DNA of 47,426 bases from an uncultured Oscillospiraceae bacterium (GCA_947626345.1 CANQSF010000019.1:1-47426), one strand, 5' to 3'. Shown: positions 1 through 7,492, counted from the stretch's first letter. Made by a program: numbers and translations. Notes: generated by a model from the letters alone, not told the origin.

Positions 1-801
1 TGCCGGGACCACCGGAAGATGCTCATCATCGACGGGAAGGTGGCCTTCTCCGGCGGCGTGAACCTGGCGGACGAGTATATCAACCACATCCAGCGCTTCG
101 GCCACTGGAAGGACATCGGCTTTCGGCTCACCGGCGAGGCGGTGGGGAACTATACCCGCATGTTCGCCGCGTTCTGGAACGCCTTCGCCCACGACGACCC
201 CATCCCTGAGGGCTCTCTGGCCCCGCTCCCGGCCCCGGGCCCCGACGCCGCCGAGGACGGCATGGTCCTCAGCTACTACGACTCCCCCCTGGAAAACTAC
301 GCCGTGTCCAACGAGCTCTACATCGACCTGCTCAGCCAGGCCAAGAGCTATGCCTGGTTCTACACTCCCTATCTCATGCCCGGGGACGCGCTGCTGGGCG
401 CCTTCGTCCGGGCGGCCCGGCGGGGGGTGGACGTGCGCATCATCATGCCCGGCATCCCGGACAAGAAGCTGGTCTACCGCATGGGCCGCAGCTTTTACCC
501 CGTGCTGCTCCAGGCGGGGGTGAAGATATACGAGTACACCCCCGGCTTCGTCCACGCCAAGGGCTGCCTGGTGGACGGCGTGATCGGCACGGTGGGCACG
601 GTGAACCTGGACTACCGGAGTCTTTTCCTGCACTTTGAGAACAACTCCCTGTTCTACAAGGCCTCCCTGCTGGCGGACCTGAAGGCGGACTATCTGGCCA
701 CCCAGGCCAAGAGCCGGGAGCGGACGCTGGACGAGCTGGACAAGGGCCTTTGGCACTGGATCGTGGACGGCGTGCTGCGCATCTTCTGCCCGCTGTGCTG
801 A
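1..801 (+). CDS. Cardiolipin synthase / phospholipase D family protein, 3' part
   Basis: The frame is open from base 1, so the gene begins outside the window; about 266 C-terminal residues are visible. The piece opens with an HKD signature (His at codon 4, Lys two residues on, Asp five after that) followed by a GGVNLADEY stretch, and a second HKD signature starts at codon 185 (HAKGCLVDG), followed by GTVNLDYRS. Two HKD motifs in this order are the active site of bacterial cardiolipin synthases, which join two phosphatidylglycerols at the membrane. Full-length enzymes are about 480-510 residues, so the missing part should hold the N-terminal membrane segments. Another transphosphatidylase of the same superfamily remains possible. 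No T-tract terminator is seen for this strand; the hairpin just downstream suits the opposite strand. Confidence 0.9.
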   Translation, partial: CRDHRKMLIIDGKVAFSGGVNLADEYINHIQRFGHWKDIGFRLTGEAVGNYTRMFAAFWNAFAHDDPIPEGSLAPLPAPGPDAAEDGMVLSYYDSPLENYAVSNELYIDLLSQAKSYAWFYTPYLMPGDALLGAFVRAARRGVDVRIIMPGIPDKKLVYRMGRSFYPVLLQAGVKIYEYTPGFVHAKGCLVDGVIGTVGTVNLDYRSLFLHFENNSLFYKASLLADLKADYLATQAKSRERTLDELDKGLWHWIVDGVLRIFCPLC

Positions 802-820
802 CCGCCCATAAAACACCATC

Positions 821-866
821 AAAAAGACCGTTGACTTTTCACCGGGAACCGGTGTGTCAACGGTCT
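821..866 (-). terminator. Intrinsic terminator of the GNAT gene
   Basis: An 11-bp perfect stem (825-835 with 856-866) encloses a second perfect 6-bp stem (840-845 with 849-854, GAA loop). On the minus strand the hairpin is followed by TTTTT (825-821). It lies about 47 bases past the GNAT stop. The plus strand has no T-run directly after the stem, so it mainly serves the minus strand. Confidence 0.8.
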
Positions 867-912
867 GATCATCGGTGTTCAGTTTTTAATGGGTGGGGCG
901 ATAAACCGGGAT

Positions 913-1437
913 CTACTTTATATGTTTCGATAAATACAATACAAGATCATCGTCATTACAGCATTCACGGTACGGCTCACAGACATGATCTTTATACCAG
1001 ACGCCGCTCCCGTCCGGAATGTATCCCCGCTTGACATACATTCTCTGGGCGCTTCCGTATCCACTGTGCAAACCCACTCCGAGGTATATCACGTCCGAAT
1101 AAGAGGACGCGATCTGTTCCGCAATATCCATGAGTTTGCTGCCGATCCCTCTGCGCCTGTATTTCTCCAGAACGCCGAAGTCAACGATCTCCGCATAGCC
1201 CCGATCCGCGTACGCGCCGCTCTTGGCATCGGGATAGACATTGATATATCCGGCAACGTTCCCATTCCATTCGGCAGCCAATGCGATCGATCTGCCCTCG
1301 GCCTGATGTTTCAGCCGCATTTCGTATTTGTCTATCGTCGCATCCCAGCCCTGCGCGATCTCTTCATCTGTAATGATCTGGGCATCGCTCTGCTGCAAAT
1401 CTCGAATGACGATCCCATTATCATCATAATAGACCAT
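913..1437 (-). CDS. GNAT family N-acetyltransferase
   Basis: This 174-residue protein has the size and layout of a stand-alone GNAT acetyltransferase. The acetyl-CoA binding motif A is visible at about residues 92-105 (VLEKYRRRGIGSKLM, the R/QxxGxG/A pattern), preceded by a strand ending in IVDFGV and followed by an aromatic-rich C-terminal part (GSAQRMYVKRGY) usual in the fold. The substrate cannot be told; amines, antibiotics or protein N-termini are all possible. The ATG at 1437 has a good AAGGAGA site eight bases upstream and its own promoter, so it is monocistronic. A hairpin terminator lies downstream. Confidence 0.88.
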   Translation of the reverse strand: MVYYDDNGIVIRDLQQSDAQIITDEEIAQGWDATIDKYEMRLKHQAEGRSIALAAEWNGNVAGYINVYPDAKSGAYADRGYAEIVDFGVLEKYRRRGIGSKLMDIAEQIASSYSDVIYLGVGLHSGYGSAQRMYVKRGYIPDGSGVWYKDHVCEPYRECCNDDDLVLYLSKHIK

Positions 1438-1484
1438 GCCCGTATCTCCTTATTTCCCGATCTGTCGAACCGTCGCCTACTTAC

Positions 1485-1513
1485 ACTATACCACCAGATT
1501 AAAAATCTGTCCA
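1485..1513 (-). promoter_or_regulatory. Sigma-A promoter of the GNAT gene
   Basis: Read on the minus strand: TGGACA (1513-1508), 17-base spacer, TATAGT (1490-1485). The expected start near 1478 gives a leader of about 40 bases. Confidence 0.75.
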
Positions 1514-1521
1514 CGGCGCGG

Positions 1522-1549
1522 AAAAGCGCCCCGGCAAATGCCGGGGCGC
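1522..1549 (-). terminator. Intrinsic terminator of ald
   Basis: A 10-bp GC stem (1526-1535 with 1540-1549), four-base loop, then TTTT on the minus strand (1525-1522). It ends about nine bases before the -35 of the next gene's promoter, separating ald from the GNAT unit. Another GC-rich hairpin (1561-1578) lies between the ald stop and this terminator. Confidence 0.85.
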
Positions 1550-1586
1550 CTGTTGATCCTCTCCGCCCGGGGGCGGAGCGCACGTT

Positions 1587-2705
1587 TTACATCAGGGTGT
1601 TGGGGTCCACGTAGGGGATGTGCAGCGCCTCGGCGACGGCCTCGAAGGTCAGCTTGCCCTTGTAGGTGTTCAGGCCGCTCATCAGGCAGGGATCGGCCTT
1701 GCAGGCGCCCTCCAGGCCCAGCTGGGTGATGCGGATGCCGTGGGCCAGGGTGGAGTTGACCAGCGCCTCGGTGGAGGTGCGGGGCACGCTGCCGGGGATG
1801 TTGGCCACGCAGTAGTGCATGATGCCGTCCACCTCGTACACTGGGTCGGCGTGGGTGGTGGGATGGCTGGTCTCGAAGCAGCCGCCCTGGTCGATGACGA
1901 TGTCCACCATCACAGCACCCTTCTTCATCAGCTTCAGGTCCTCCCGCAGCACCAGCTTCTGGCACTCGCGGCCGGGGGCCAGCATGACGCAGCCGATGAC
2001 CAGATCGGCCTTCTTCAGGGCCATGAGCAGGTTGGCGCGGCTGGAGTACAGCGTGGTGATCTGGGTGCCGAACACCTCGTCCAGATAGGCCAGGCGCTGG
2101 TGGTTGATGTCCAGCACGGTGACCCGGGCGCCCAGGCCCACGGCCATGCGGCAGGCGTTGATGCCGGCGTTGCCGGCGCCGATGATGACCACGTCCGCCT
2201 TCTCGCAGCCGGGCACGGCCCCCAGCATGACGCCGCGGCCGCCATAGGTCTTCTCCAGGTACTTGGCGCCCTCCAGCACGGCCATGCGGCCGGCCACCTC
2301 GCTCATGCAGTACAGGCAGGGCAGCCCCTTGCCGCCCGGGCCCAGGATGGTCTCATAGGCCATGGCGGTGGTGCCGGTCTTCAGCAGAGCCTCGGTCAGC
2401 TCCTTGTCGGCGGCCAGGTGGAAGTATGTGTAGATCAGCAGCCCCTCGCGGAAGTACTTGTACTCGCTCTCCAGCGGCTCCTTGACCTTGACGATCATAT
2501 CGGACTTGGCCCAGACCTCGTCCGCGGTGTCCAGGACGACGGCGCCGTTGGCCGTGTACTCGGCGTCCTCGAAGCCCGCGCCCAGGCCGGCGCCCTTTTC
2601 CACATAGACGGTGTTGCCGGCGTGCACATACTCGCCCACAGCGCCGGGGGTGAGACCTACGCGGAACTCATTGTTTTTTATCTCTTTCGGCAGACCTACG
2701 ATCAT
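1587..2705 (-). CDS. ald: Alanine dehydrogenase
   Basis: NAD-dependent alanine dehydrogenase interconverts L-alanine and pyruvate plus ammonia in the cytosol. The 372 residues equal the usual family length. The N-terminal MIVGLPKEIKNNEFRVGLTP block, the TYFHLA segment with the conserved active-site His, and a Rossmann GAGNAG loop in the middle of the chain are all present. The start at 2705 matches the family N-terminus and has a strong AGGAGGT site; the longer frame upstream would begin with TTG and has no family match. The gene is monocistronic, with a promoter about 160 bases upstream and a terminator behind it. It diverges from uraA. Confidence 0.96.
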   Translation of the reverse strand: MIVGLPKEIKNNEFRVGLTPGAVGEYVHAGNTVYVEKGAGLGAGFEDAEYTANGAVVLDTADEVWAKSDMIVKVKEPLESEYKYFREGLLIYTYFHLAADKELTEALLKTGTTAMAYETILGPGGKGLPCLYCMSEVAGRMAVLEGAKYLEKTYGGRGVMLGAVPGCEKADVVIIGAGNAGINACRMAVGLGARVTVLDINHQRLAYLDEVFGTQITTLYSSRANLLMALKKADLVIGCVMLAPGRECQKLVLREDLKLMKKGAVMVDIVIDQGGCFETSHPTTHADPVYEVDGIMHYCVANIPGSVPRTSTEALVNSTLAHGIRITQLGLEGACKADPCLMSGLNTYKGKLTFEAVAEALHIPYVDPNTLM

Positions 2706-2873
2706 GATGGTTACCTCCTGATCAAAAGTATTGTAGTCATTGTGATTCGGTGGATCCGTTTTCAGGGCAAATGCGGGGACAGCTGGGCAGGACGGTTGTT
2801 TTCGATCCGCGACGCCTCCATTCTGCAAAAAACTTCATCGAAGAATAAAAGTAATTTTGTACGCTTTGCCTAA

Positions 2874-2902
2874 ATTGTATCACGACCTTTTCTCTTTGTA
2901 AA
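2874..2902 (-). promoter_or_regulatory. Sigma-A promoter of ald
   Basis: Minus strand: TTTACA (2902-2897), 17-base spacer, TACAAT (2879-2874). This implies an untranslated leader of about 160 bases (2867-2706), which includes a short CTTC/GAAG hairpin followed by six T residues near 2830-2840. I see no recognised riboswitch in it. Confidence 0.75.
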
Positions 2903-3014
2903 GACATTTATCACGATAAACAATAACTGATCCCGATCCCGCCGTCCGCCGCGCGCCGGACCGGCCCCGCCGGCCCCGTCGGAGAGGGCGGGCGGCCGGC
3001 GCTGACCGTCCGGC

Positions 3015-3045
3015 AAAATCCCCCGCCGGCGGCGGGGCGATTTTT
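3015..3045. other. Orphan terminator-like hairpin between divergent ald and uraA
   Basis: CCCCGCC (3021-3027) pairs with GGCGGGG (3031-3037); the flanks AAAATC (3015-3020) and GATTTT (3039-3044) extend the stem with one bulge, and TTTTT follows on the plus strand. It lies between two outward-facing promoters, so no known transcript in this window should reach it on either strand. The rest of 2906-3059 is very GC-rich with no gene seen. Confidence 0.55.
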
Positions 3046-3059
3046 GTGTAAAACAAGAA

Positions 3060-3088
3060 TTGACAGATCCTTCCGCCGGGCGTATTAT
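3060..3088 (+). promoter_or_regulatory. Sigma-A promoter of uraA
   Basis: Perfect TTGACA (3060-3065), 17-base spacer, TATTAT (3083-3088). Transcription should begin near 3095, at a small CCAGA/TCTGG hairpin (3094-3108), leaving a leader of about 185 bases that carries the PyrR-like attenuator. Confidence 0.88.
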
Positions 3089-3130
3089 CGGACCCAGAAA
3101 AAGTCTGGTATGACCTGCAGTGTCTTTAAT

Positions 3131-3204
3131 CCGATGCGGAGACGTCGGCAAGGCGCGATATGGCGGACGACCATGCCCTCTTGCCGCGGCAAGAGGGCAT
3201 TTTT
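3131..3204 (+). promoter_or_regulatory. PyrR-type transcription attenuator in the uraA leader
   Basis: Three exclusive RNA structures are visible. (1) A binding hairpin: CCGATG (3131-3136) pairs with CGTCGG (3143-3148), hexaloop CGGAGA, which fits the CNGNGA loop known for PyrR sites; CTTTAAT precedes it and GCAAGG follows, as in pyr leaders. (2) An antiterminator: CGGCAAGG (3146-3153) pairs with TCTTGCCG (3179-3186) and extends by two pairs across a bulged U. (3) A terminator: 12-bp stem 3174-3185 with 3188-3199, then TTTTT. UMP-loaded PyrR would hold (1), prevent (2) and allow (3), lowering permease expression when pyrimidines are plentiful. Confidence 0.8.
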
Positions 3205-3279
3205 CGGCTGTGCGCCCTCCTGCCGGCCCATCACCCGGTCCACACAAAATCACATATACAACAAAGGGAGAGAAACGCT

Positions 3280-4656
3280 ATGAATCTGATCTACGGCATC
3301 AAGGACAAGCCCAAGTTCGGCGAAGTGATCCTCTTCGCCATCCAGCAGCTGCTGGCCATCATGGCCGCCACCATCGCCGTGCCCGCCGTGGTCAACTCCG
3401 CCTGCGGCACCGCGCTGACCGCCTCCGCCGCCATCTTCGGCGCCGGCGTGGGCACGTTCGTGTATCTGATCTTCACCAAGAATTCCAGCCCCGTGTTCCT
3501 GGGCAGCTCCTTCGCCTTCATCGGCTCCATGATGAGCGCCTTCTCCGGCGCGGCCAGCATGGCCGCCGGCTACTGGGGCCTGATCATCGGCGCGGTCATG
3601 GCGGGCCTGGTCTATGTGGCGCTGGCCATCGTCATCAAGGTCTGCGGCGTGGCCTGGATCGACCGGCTGATGCCCCCCGTCATCATCGGGCCCACCGTGG
3701 CCATCATCGGTCTGAGCCTGGCGGGCAACGCCGTGGGCGACCTGACCAGCTCCAGCGTGGAGGGCGGCTCCATGTACGTGGCCATCATCTGCGGCCTGGT
3801 GACCCTGGCGGTGACCATCCTGGCCTCCACCTACGGCAAGAAGATGGTCCGGCTGGTGCCCTTCATCATCGGCATCCTGGCCGGCTACGCCACCGCCTCC
3901 ATCTTCGCCTTCGTGGGCTACTTCACCGGCAACGCCGCCTTCACCGTCATCAACTATGACGCCATGAAGAGCGTGGGCTTCGTCTCCGTGCCCGACTTCA
4001 CCTTCCTGCTGGGCGGCAGCATCAGCGACATCACCCCCACCTATCTGCTCACCCTGTTCACCGCCTACGTGCCGGTGGCCTTCGTGGTCTTCGCCGAGCA
4101 CCTGGCCGACCACAAGAACCTCAGCTCCATCATCGGCACGGACCTTCTCAAGACCCCCGGCCTGACCCGGACCCTGCTGGGCGACGGCGTGGGCTCCATG
4201 GCCGGCGCGCTCTTCGGCGGCTGCCCCAACACCACCTACGGCGAGTCCATCGCCTGCGTGGCCATCACCCGCAACGCCTCCACCGTCAGCATCTGGGGCG
4301 CGGCGGTGCTGTGCATCATCGTCAGCTTCATCTCCCCGCTGATGGCCTTTTTGCAGACCATCCCCTCCTGCGTCATGGGCGGCGTGTGCGTGGCGCTGTA
4401 CGGCTTCATCGCCATGAGCGGCTTCAAGATGCTCCAGGGCGTGGACCTGAACAAGAACCGGAACCTGTTCGTGGCCTCCATCATCTTCATCACCGGCGTG
4501 GGCGGCCTGTCCGTCAGCTTCGGCGCGGTGGAGATCCGCACCGTGGCCTGCTCCCTGATCCTGGGCATCCTGGCCAACCTGATGCTCTCCAAGGAGGACG
4601 AGTCCGCCGACGAGCCCGCCATGGAGACCGCGGAGGAGACCGCCGAGGAGAAGTGA
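3280..4656 (+). CDS. uraA: Uracil permease (NCS2 family)
   Basis: A 458-residue, strongly hydrophobic NCS2 transporter that imports uracil by proton symport in the inner membrane. The substrate-site segments are clear: AEHLADHKNL (Glu and His of the TM8 region) and the signature PNTTYGESIACVAITR, which is the UraA form rather than the xanthine/urate form. The C-terminus is a short acidic tail. ATG 3280 follows GGGAGAG by about eight bases; an in-frame start 40 codons upstream lies in the attenuator and is rejected. The PyrR-like leader independently supports a pyrimidine substrate. A 15-bp terminator hairpin is shared with the converging MATE gene. Confidence 0.93.
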   Translation: MNLIYGIKDKPKFGEVILFAIQQLLAIMAATIAVPAVVNSACGTALTASAAIFGAGVGTFVYLIFTKNSSPVFLGSSFAFIGSMMSAFSGAASMAAGYWGLIIGAVMAGLVYVALAIVIKVCGVAWIDRLMPPVIIGPTVAIIGLSLAGNAVGDLTSSSVEGGSMYVAIICGLVTLAVTILASTYGKKMVRLVPFIIGILAGYATASIFAFVGYFTGNAAFTVINYDAMKSVGFVSVPDFTFLLGGSISDITPTYLLTLFTAYVPVAFVVFAEHLADHKNLSSIIGTDLLKTPGLTRTLLGDGVGSMAGALFGGCPNTTYGESIACVAITRNASTVSIWGAAVLCIIVSFISPLMAFLQTIPSCVMGGVCVALYGFIAMSGFKMLQGVDLNKNRNLFVASIIFITGVGGLSVSFGAVEIRTVACSLILGILANLMLSKEDESADEPAMETAEETAEEK

Positions 4657-4688
4657 CCGCCCCGGCCTCCCTCTGAAAAACAAACGAT

Positions 4689-4730
4689 CGCCCCCGGCGG
4701 GAGCTCCCGCCGGGGGCGTATATATTTTTA
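4689..4730. terminator. Bidirectional terminator between uraA and the MATE gene
   Basis: A perfect 30-base GC palindrome (4689-4718) is followed by a T-rich tract on the plus strand (4719-4730) and by TTTGTTTTT on the minus strand (4684-4676). It closes both converging transcripts. Confidence 0.88.
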
Positions 4731-4735
4731 TTGCC

Positions 4736-6115
4736 TCACGCCGCCTGGGGCTGCCGGGGAAAGTGGCGGCGGGCGAAGCGGTGGTACATGGCCAGGGACA
4801 GGGCCACCGTCAGCAGATCCGCCGCGGACTGGGCCCACACCACGCCGTACATGCCCACCAGCCGGTCCAGGAGAAACAGCATGGGGATGTTGAACACCGC
4901 CCACCGCATCACCCCCAGGAACAGGGCGTAGCCGCCCTGGCCCAGGCCGTTGAACACGTACACATGGAAGAAGCTCAGGAACATCAGCGGCGTGGCCAGC
5001 ACCCGGATCCGCAAAAAGACGGTGCCCAGGGCCACGGTCCCGGCGTCCCGGATGAAAACGCCGGTGATGGGCCCGGCGAACAGCTCATACAACGCCACGC
5101 TCACCGCCGCGCACACCAGCCCCAGCATCAGGGAATAGCGCTTCACCGCCCGCATCCGGGGCAGGTTCCCCGCCGAGTAGTTGTAGGCGATGATGGGCAT
5201 CATGCCCTGGCAGATGCCGATCCCCACGTTCAGGGGCAGCCGCTCCACCTTCAGCACGATCCCCACCGCCGCCAGGGCCAGGTCGCTGTACCCGCTCATG
5301 AGCCGGTCCACCACCATGTAGTCCAGGTCGAACAGCAGCGTGGCGATGGAGGAGGGCACGCCCACGCTGAACACGCCCCAGACGCTCCGCCCCTCCGGCA
5401 GCCGGCCCGGCGGCAGCAGCCGCAGCACCGTCTCGCCCCGCATCCGGTGCAGGGTGACGATGAAATAGCCGCAGGCGATGCAGTTGGACAGGCACGTGGC
5501 CACGCCGGCGCCCACCGCCTCCATCCCCCGGGGCAGCAGCACGAACATGAACAGCGGGTCCAGCACCATGTTGATGATCCCGCCCATGGTAATGCCGAAG
5601 CCCGCCTTTTTCGACTCGCCCACGCTCCGCAGCAGGTGGGCCATGGTGTTGCTCAGCACCGTGGGGACGCCGCCGCAGACGATGACGCAAAAGCAATAGG
5701 CGCTGGCGTAGCCGTATGTATCCGCCCCGGCGCCCAGCAGCGTCATCAGCGGCCGCATGAAGCCCAGCACCGCCAGCGAGAACGCCCCCGACACCAGCGC
5801 CGCCAGATACACGCAAAAGCTGTATACCCGCCGGGCCTCCTCGCCCCGCTTCCGGCCCAGCAGCCGGGAGATCAGCGCTCCGCCGCCCACCCCGGCCAGG
5901 CCGGAGATGGAGGTGGTGATGTTGAAGATGGGCAGGATGAGGGACACCCCCGCCACCATCAGCGGATCGTTGGTCCGCCCGATGAAGAAGGTGTCCGCCA
6001 TGTTGTAGATGAGCACGATCAGCTGGCTGACGATGGTGGGGATCGCCATGGTCCGCACCGCCCGTCCCACCGGCATGCTCTCGAAGATCTGGGTATTGTC
6101 TCTGCTATTGCTCAT
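4736..6115 (-). CDS. MATE family multidrug/Na+ antiporter-type exporter
   Basis: About 459 residues with twelve predicted membrane segments in two similar halves, the usual MATE size. The first half has MAIPTIVSQLIVLIYNMADT and FIGRTNDPLMVAGVS, and the second half repeats the pattern (SVGVPSSIATLLFDLDYMVVDRLM), as in MatE domains. These proteins expel drugs or metabolites using a cation gradient; the substrate is unknown. The chosen ATG at 6115 begins a typical soluble head (MSNSRDNTQIFESM). It lies 13 bases after the lipid kinase stop, with no strong ribosome site, so translation is probably coupled to that gene. Confidence 0.92.
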   Translation of the reverse strand: MSNSRDNTQIFESMPVGRAVRTMAIPTIVSQLIVLIYNMADTFFIGRTNDPLMVAGVSLILPIFNITTSISGLAGVGGGALISRLLGRKRGEEARRVYSFCVYLAALVSGAFSLAVLGFMRPLMTLLGAGADTYGYASAYCFCVIVCGGVPTVLSNTMAHLLRSVGESKKAGFGITMGGIINMVLDPLFMFVLLPRGMEAVGAGVATCLSNCIACGYFIVTLHRMRGETVLRLLPPGRLPEGRSVWGVFSVGVPSSIATLLFDLDYMVVDRLMSGYSDLALAAVGIVLKVERLPLNVGIGICQGMMPIIAYNYSAGNLPRMRAVKRYSLMLGLVCAAVSVALYELFAGPITGVFIRDAGTVALGTVFLRIRVLATPLMFLSFFHVYVFNGLGQGGYALFLGVMRWAVFNIPMLFLLDRLVGMYGVVWAQSAADLLTVALSLAMYHRFARRHFPRQPQAA

Positions 6116-6128
6116 ATCGCCGGCCGGC

Positions 6129-7028
6129 TCACTCTCTCGGGTCGGCCGCGATGCAGATGGCCCGCTGGATGTTCTCACACAGCACCGTGTCGTGCTTGCC
6201 GCCGTCCTCGCCGTCCATGGTCCAGCTCACCGGCTCCCGGAAGGTGAAGCGCACGTTCCTGCTGCGCAGGAGCATGACGTACTCGCTGTCGAATTTCTGG
6301 GCCAGCAGGTCCGTGACCACGGTGCCCAGCTGCAGCATGCTCTCCGGCGTGCGGATGAGGATCACCTCGAACAGCCCGTCGCTGAGAGACACCCCCACGT
6401 CCTCCTTCAGGTGGATGAACCCGGCCACGGACCGGGAGTTGGTCACCGCGCCCAGGATGAAGTCGTCCTCCAGCACTCCGCCGTCATACTCCACGCGGGT
6501 CCACCGGTGGGTCAGGTTGGGCAGCTGGTTCAGCCCCTCGAAGAGGTAGGCCAGCCGGCCGAAGGTGTTCTTCTGCTCCTGGGGGGTCTGGTAGGACACC
6601 TCCGTGAACGCGCCGAAGGCCGCCACATAGGTGAAATACCGCCGGCCGTTCAACCGGCCCACGTCCAGGGGGACGACAGACCCGCCGACGGCGGTGCGGG
6701 CCGCCTTCACCGGGTCGTGGCTGATGCCCAGGGTATTGGCGCAGTCGTTGGTGGTGCCCATGGGGATATACCCGAGGGGCGGCCGCTCCGCGCAGGTCAT
6801 CAGGCCGGACACGGTCTCCCCCAGGGTCCCGTCCCCGCCCACGCACACGATCCGGTCGTATTCCTTGACGGCCCGGGCCGCGATGACGGGCGCGTCGCCG
6901 CGTTTATCCGTAAACGCCACCGTGGCAGCGTATCCCGCTTTGTGGATGCTCAGCAGCACATCTCCCAGCGCCGTCCGGAAACCGCCTTTTCCGGCGTTGG
7001 GATTGATCAGCAGAAGCAGCTTTTTCAA
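6129..7028 (-). CDS. Diacylglycerol/lipid kinase family protein (DagK/YegS-like)
   Basis: A 299-residue soluble lipid kinase. It opens with LLLINPNAGKG, has the nucleotide-binding GGDGT at about residues 64-68, and PMGTTNDCANTL, the conserved GTxND block, then a C-terminal beta-domain. Family members phosphorylate diacylglycerol or related lipids at the membrane, feeding phospholipid or lipoteichoic acid recycling. The start is TTG at 7028, chosen because MKKLLLLINP matches the family and GGGGGTGAG lies just upstream. It is first in an operon with the MATE exporter; its promoter faces a Pho-box-like repeat about 30 bases further up. Confidence 0.92.
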   Translation of the reverse strand: MKKLLLLINPNAGKGGFRTALGDVLLSIHKAGYAATVAFTDKRGDAPVIAARAVKEYDRIVCVGGDGTLGETVSGLMTCAERPPLGYIPMGTTNDCANTLGISHDPVKAARTAVGGSVVPLDVGRLNGRRYFTYVAAFGAFTEVSYQTPQEQKNTFGRLAYLFEGLNQLPNLTHRWTRVEYDGGVLEDDFILGAVTNSRSVAGFIHLKEDVGVSLSDGLFEVILIRTPESMLQLGTVVTDLLAQKFDSEYVMLLRSRNVRFTFREPVSWTMDGEDGGKHDTVLCENIQRAICIAADPRE

Positions 7029-7046
7029 GTGCTCACCCCCGGGAAA

Positions 7047-7075
7047 ATTATAGCTTTTTTACCTGGAAAATGCAA
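7047..7075 (-). promoter_or_regulatory. Sigma-A promoter of the lipid kinase-MATE operon
   Basis: Minus strand: TTGCAT (7075-7070), 17-base spacer, perfect TATAAT (7052-7047). The start near 7040 gives a very short leader that just includes the ribosome site. Confidence 0.75.
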
Positions 7076-7107
7076 CCGGAGGCAGGGTTTTCCTCCGTTC
7101 TCAGAAA

Positions 7108-7129
7108 AAATTTCATAAAAATTTCATAA
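7108..7129 (+). promoter_or_regulatory. Pho-box-like direct repeat
   Basis: AAATTTCATAA occurs twice without a gap (7108-7118 and 7119-7129), so the half-sites are 11 bp apart. This is the spacing of PhoB/PhoP sites. Each half contains TTCATA, which fits the Bacillus TT(A/T/C)A(C/T)A element, and the whole aligns with the E. coli CTGTCATA-type repeat at most positions. It ends 16 bases before the -35 of the rightward promoter. Binding by a PhoP homologue is inference. Confidence 0.6.
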
Positions 7130-7145
7130 GATTTGCTCTTTCCGC

Positions 7146-7174
7146 TTGGAATCGCGGCCGATTCAAGGTATAAT
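7146..7174 (+). promoter_or_regulatory. Sigma-A promoter reading into the hairpin array
   Basis: TTGGAA (7146-7151), 17-base spacer, perfect TATAAT (7169-7174). The -10 is part of the first palindrome arm of the repeat. The predicted start, about seven bases on, falls at 7181, the GAG linker directly before the first 75-nt hairpin unit. Confidence 0.75.
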
Positions 7175-7492
7175 AGCGTCGAGGACGCTATTATACATCA
7201 AGATACCGGTCGCGCTCCCGGCTCGCGCCGGAACCGCGCGACATGGTATGACAGCGTCGAGGACGCTATTATACATCAAGATACCGGTCGTGCTCCCGGC
7301 TCGCGCCGGAACCGCGCGACATGGTACGACAGCGTCGAGGACGCTATTATACATCAAGATACCGGTCGCGCTCCCGGCTCATGCCGGAACCGCGCGACAT
7401 GGTATGACAGCGTCGAGGACGCTATCATACATCAAGATACCAGTCGTGCTCCCGGCTCGCGCCGGAACCGCGCGACATGGTATGACAGCGTC
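7168..7492 (+). repeat. 78-bp tandem repeat forming four 75-nt RNA hairpin units
   Basis: The period is exactly 78 bp. Viewed from the promoter, the array is four 75-nt units (7184-7258, 7262-7336, 7340-7414, 7418-7492) separated by GAG. Each unit can fold into one long hairpin: closing stem GACGCU/AGCGUC, then AUACC/GGUAU, GUCGCG/CGCGAC and CCGGC/GCCGG. The last partial copy stops exactly where unit 4 closes. Of seven differences between units, six fall in loops or bulges or keep pairing through G-U on the plus strand; one (GGUAC in unit 2) breaks a pair. It also keeps reading frames open, but no protein is evident. It could be a regulatory leader of the SH3 gene, a separate small RNA, or a variable-number repeat. 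Confidence 0.85.

Noticed and set aside
2706..2828. 41-codon N-terminal extension of ald
   Set aside because: It would start at TTG without a ribosome site; the ATG at 2705 has AGGAGGT and the conserved N-terminus.
3160..3279. 40-codon N-terminal extension of uraA
   Set aside because: It lies inside the attenuator and terminator, has no ribosome site, and breaks the family N-terminus.
7168..7492. CRISPR array
   Set aside because: The whole 78-bp period is conserved; there are no variable spacers and no cas genes.
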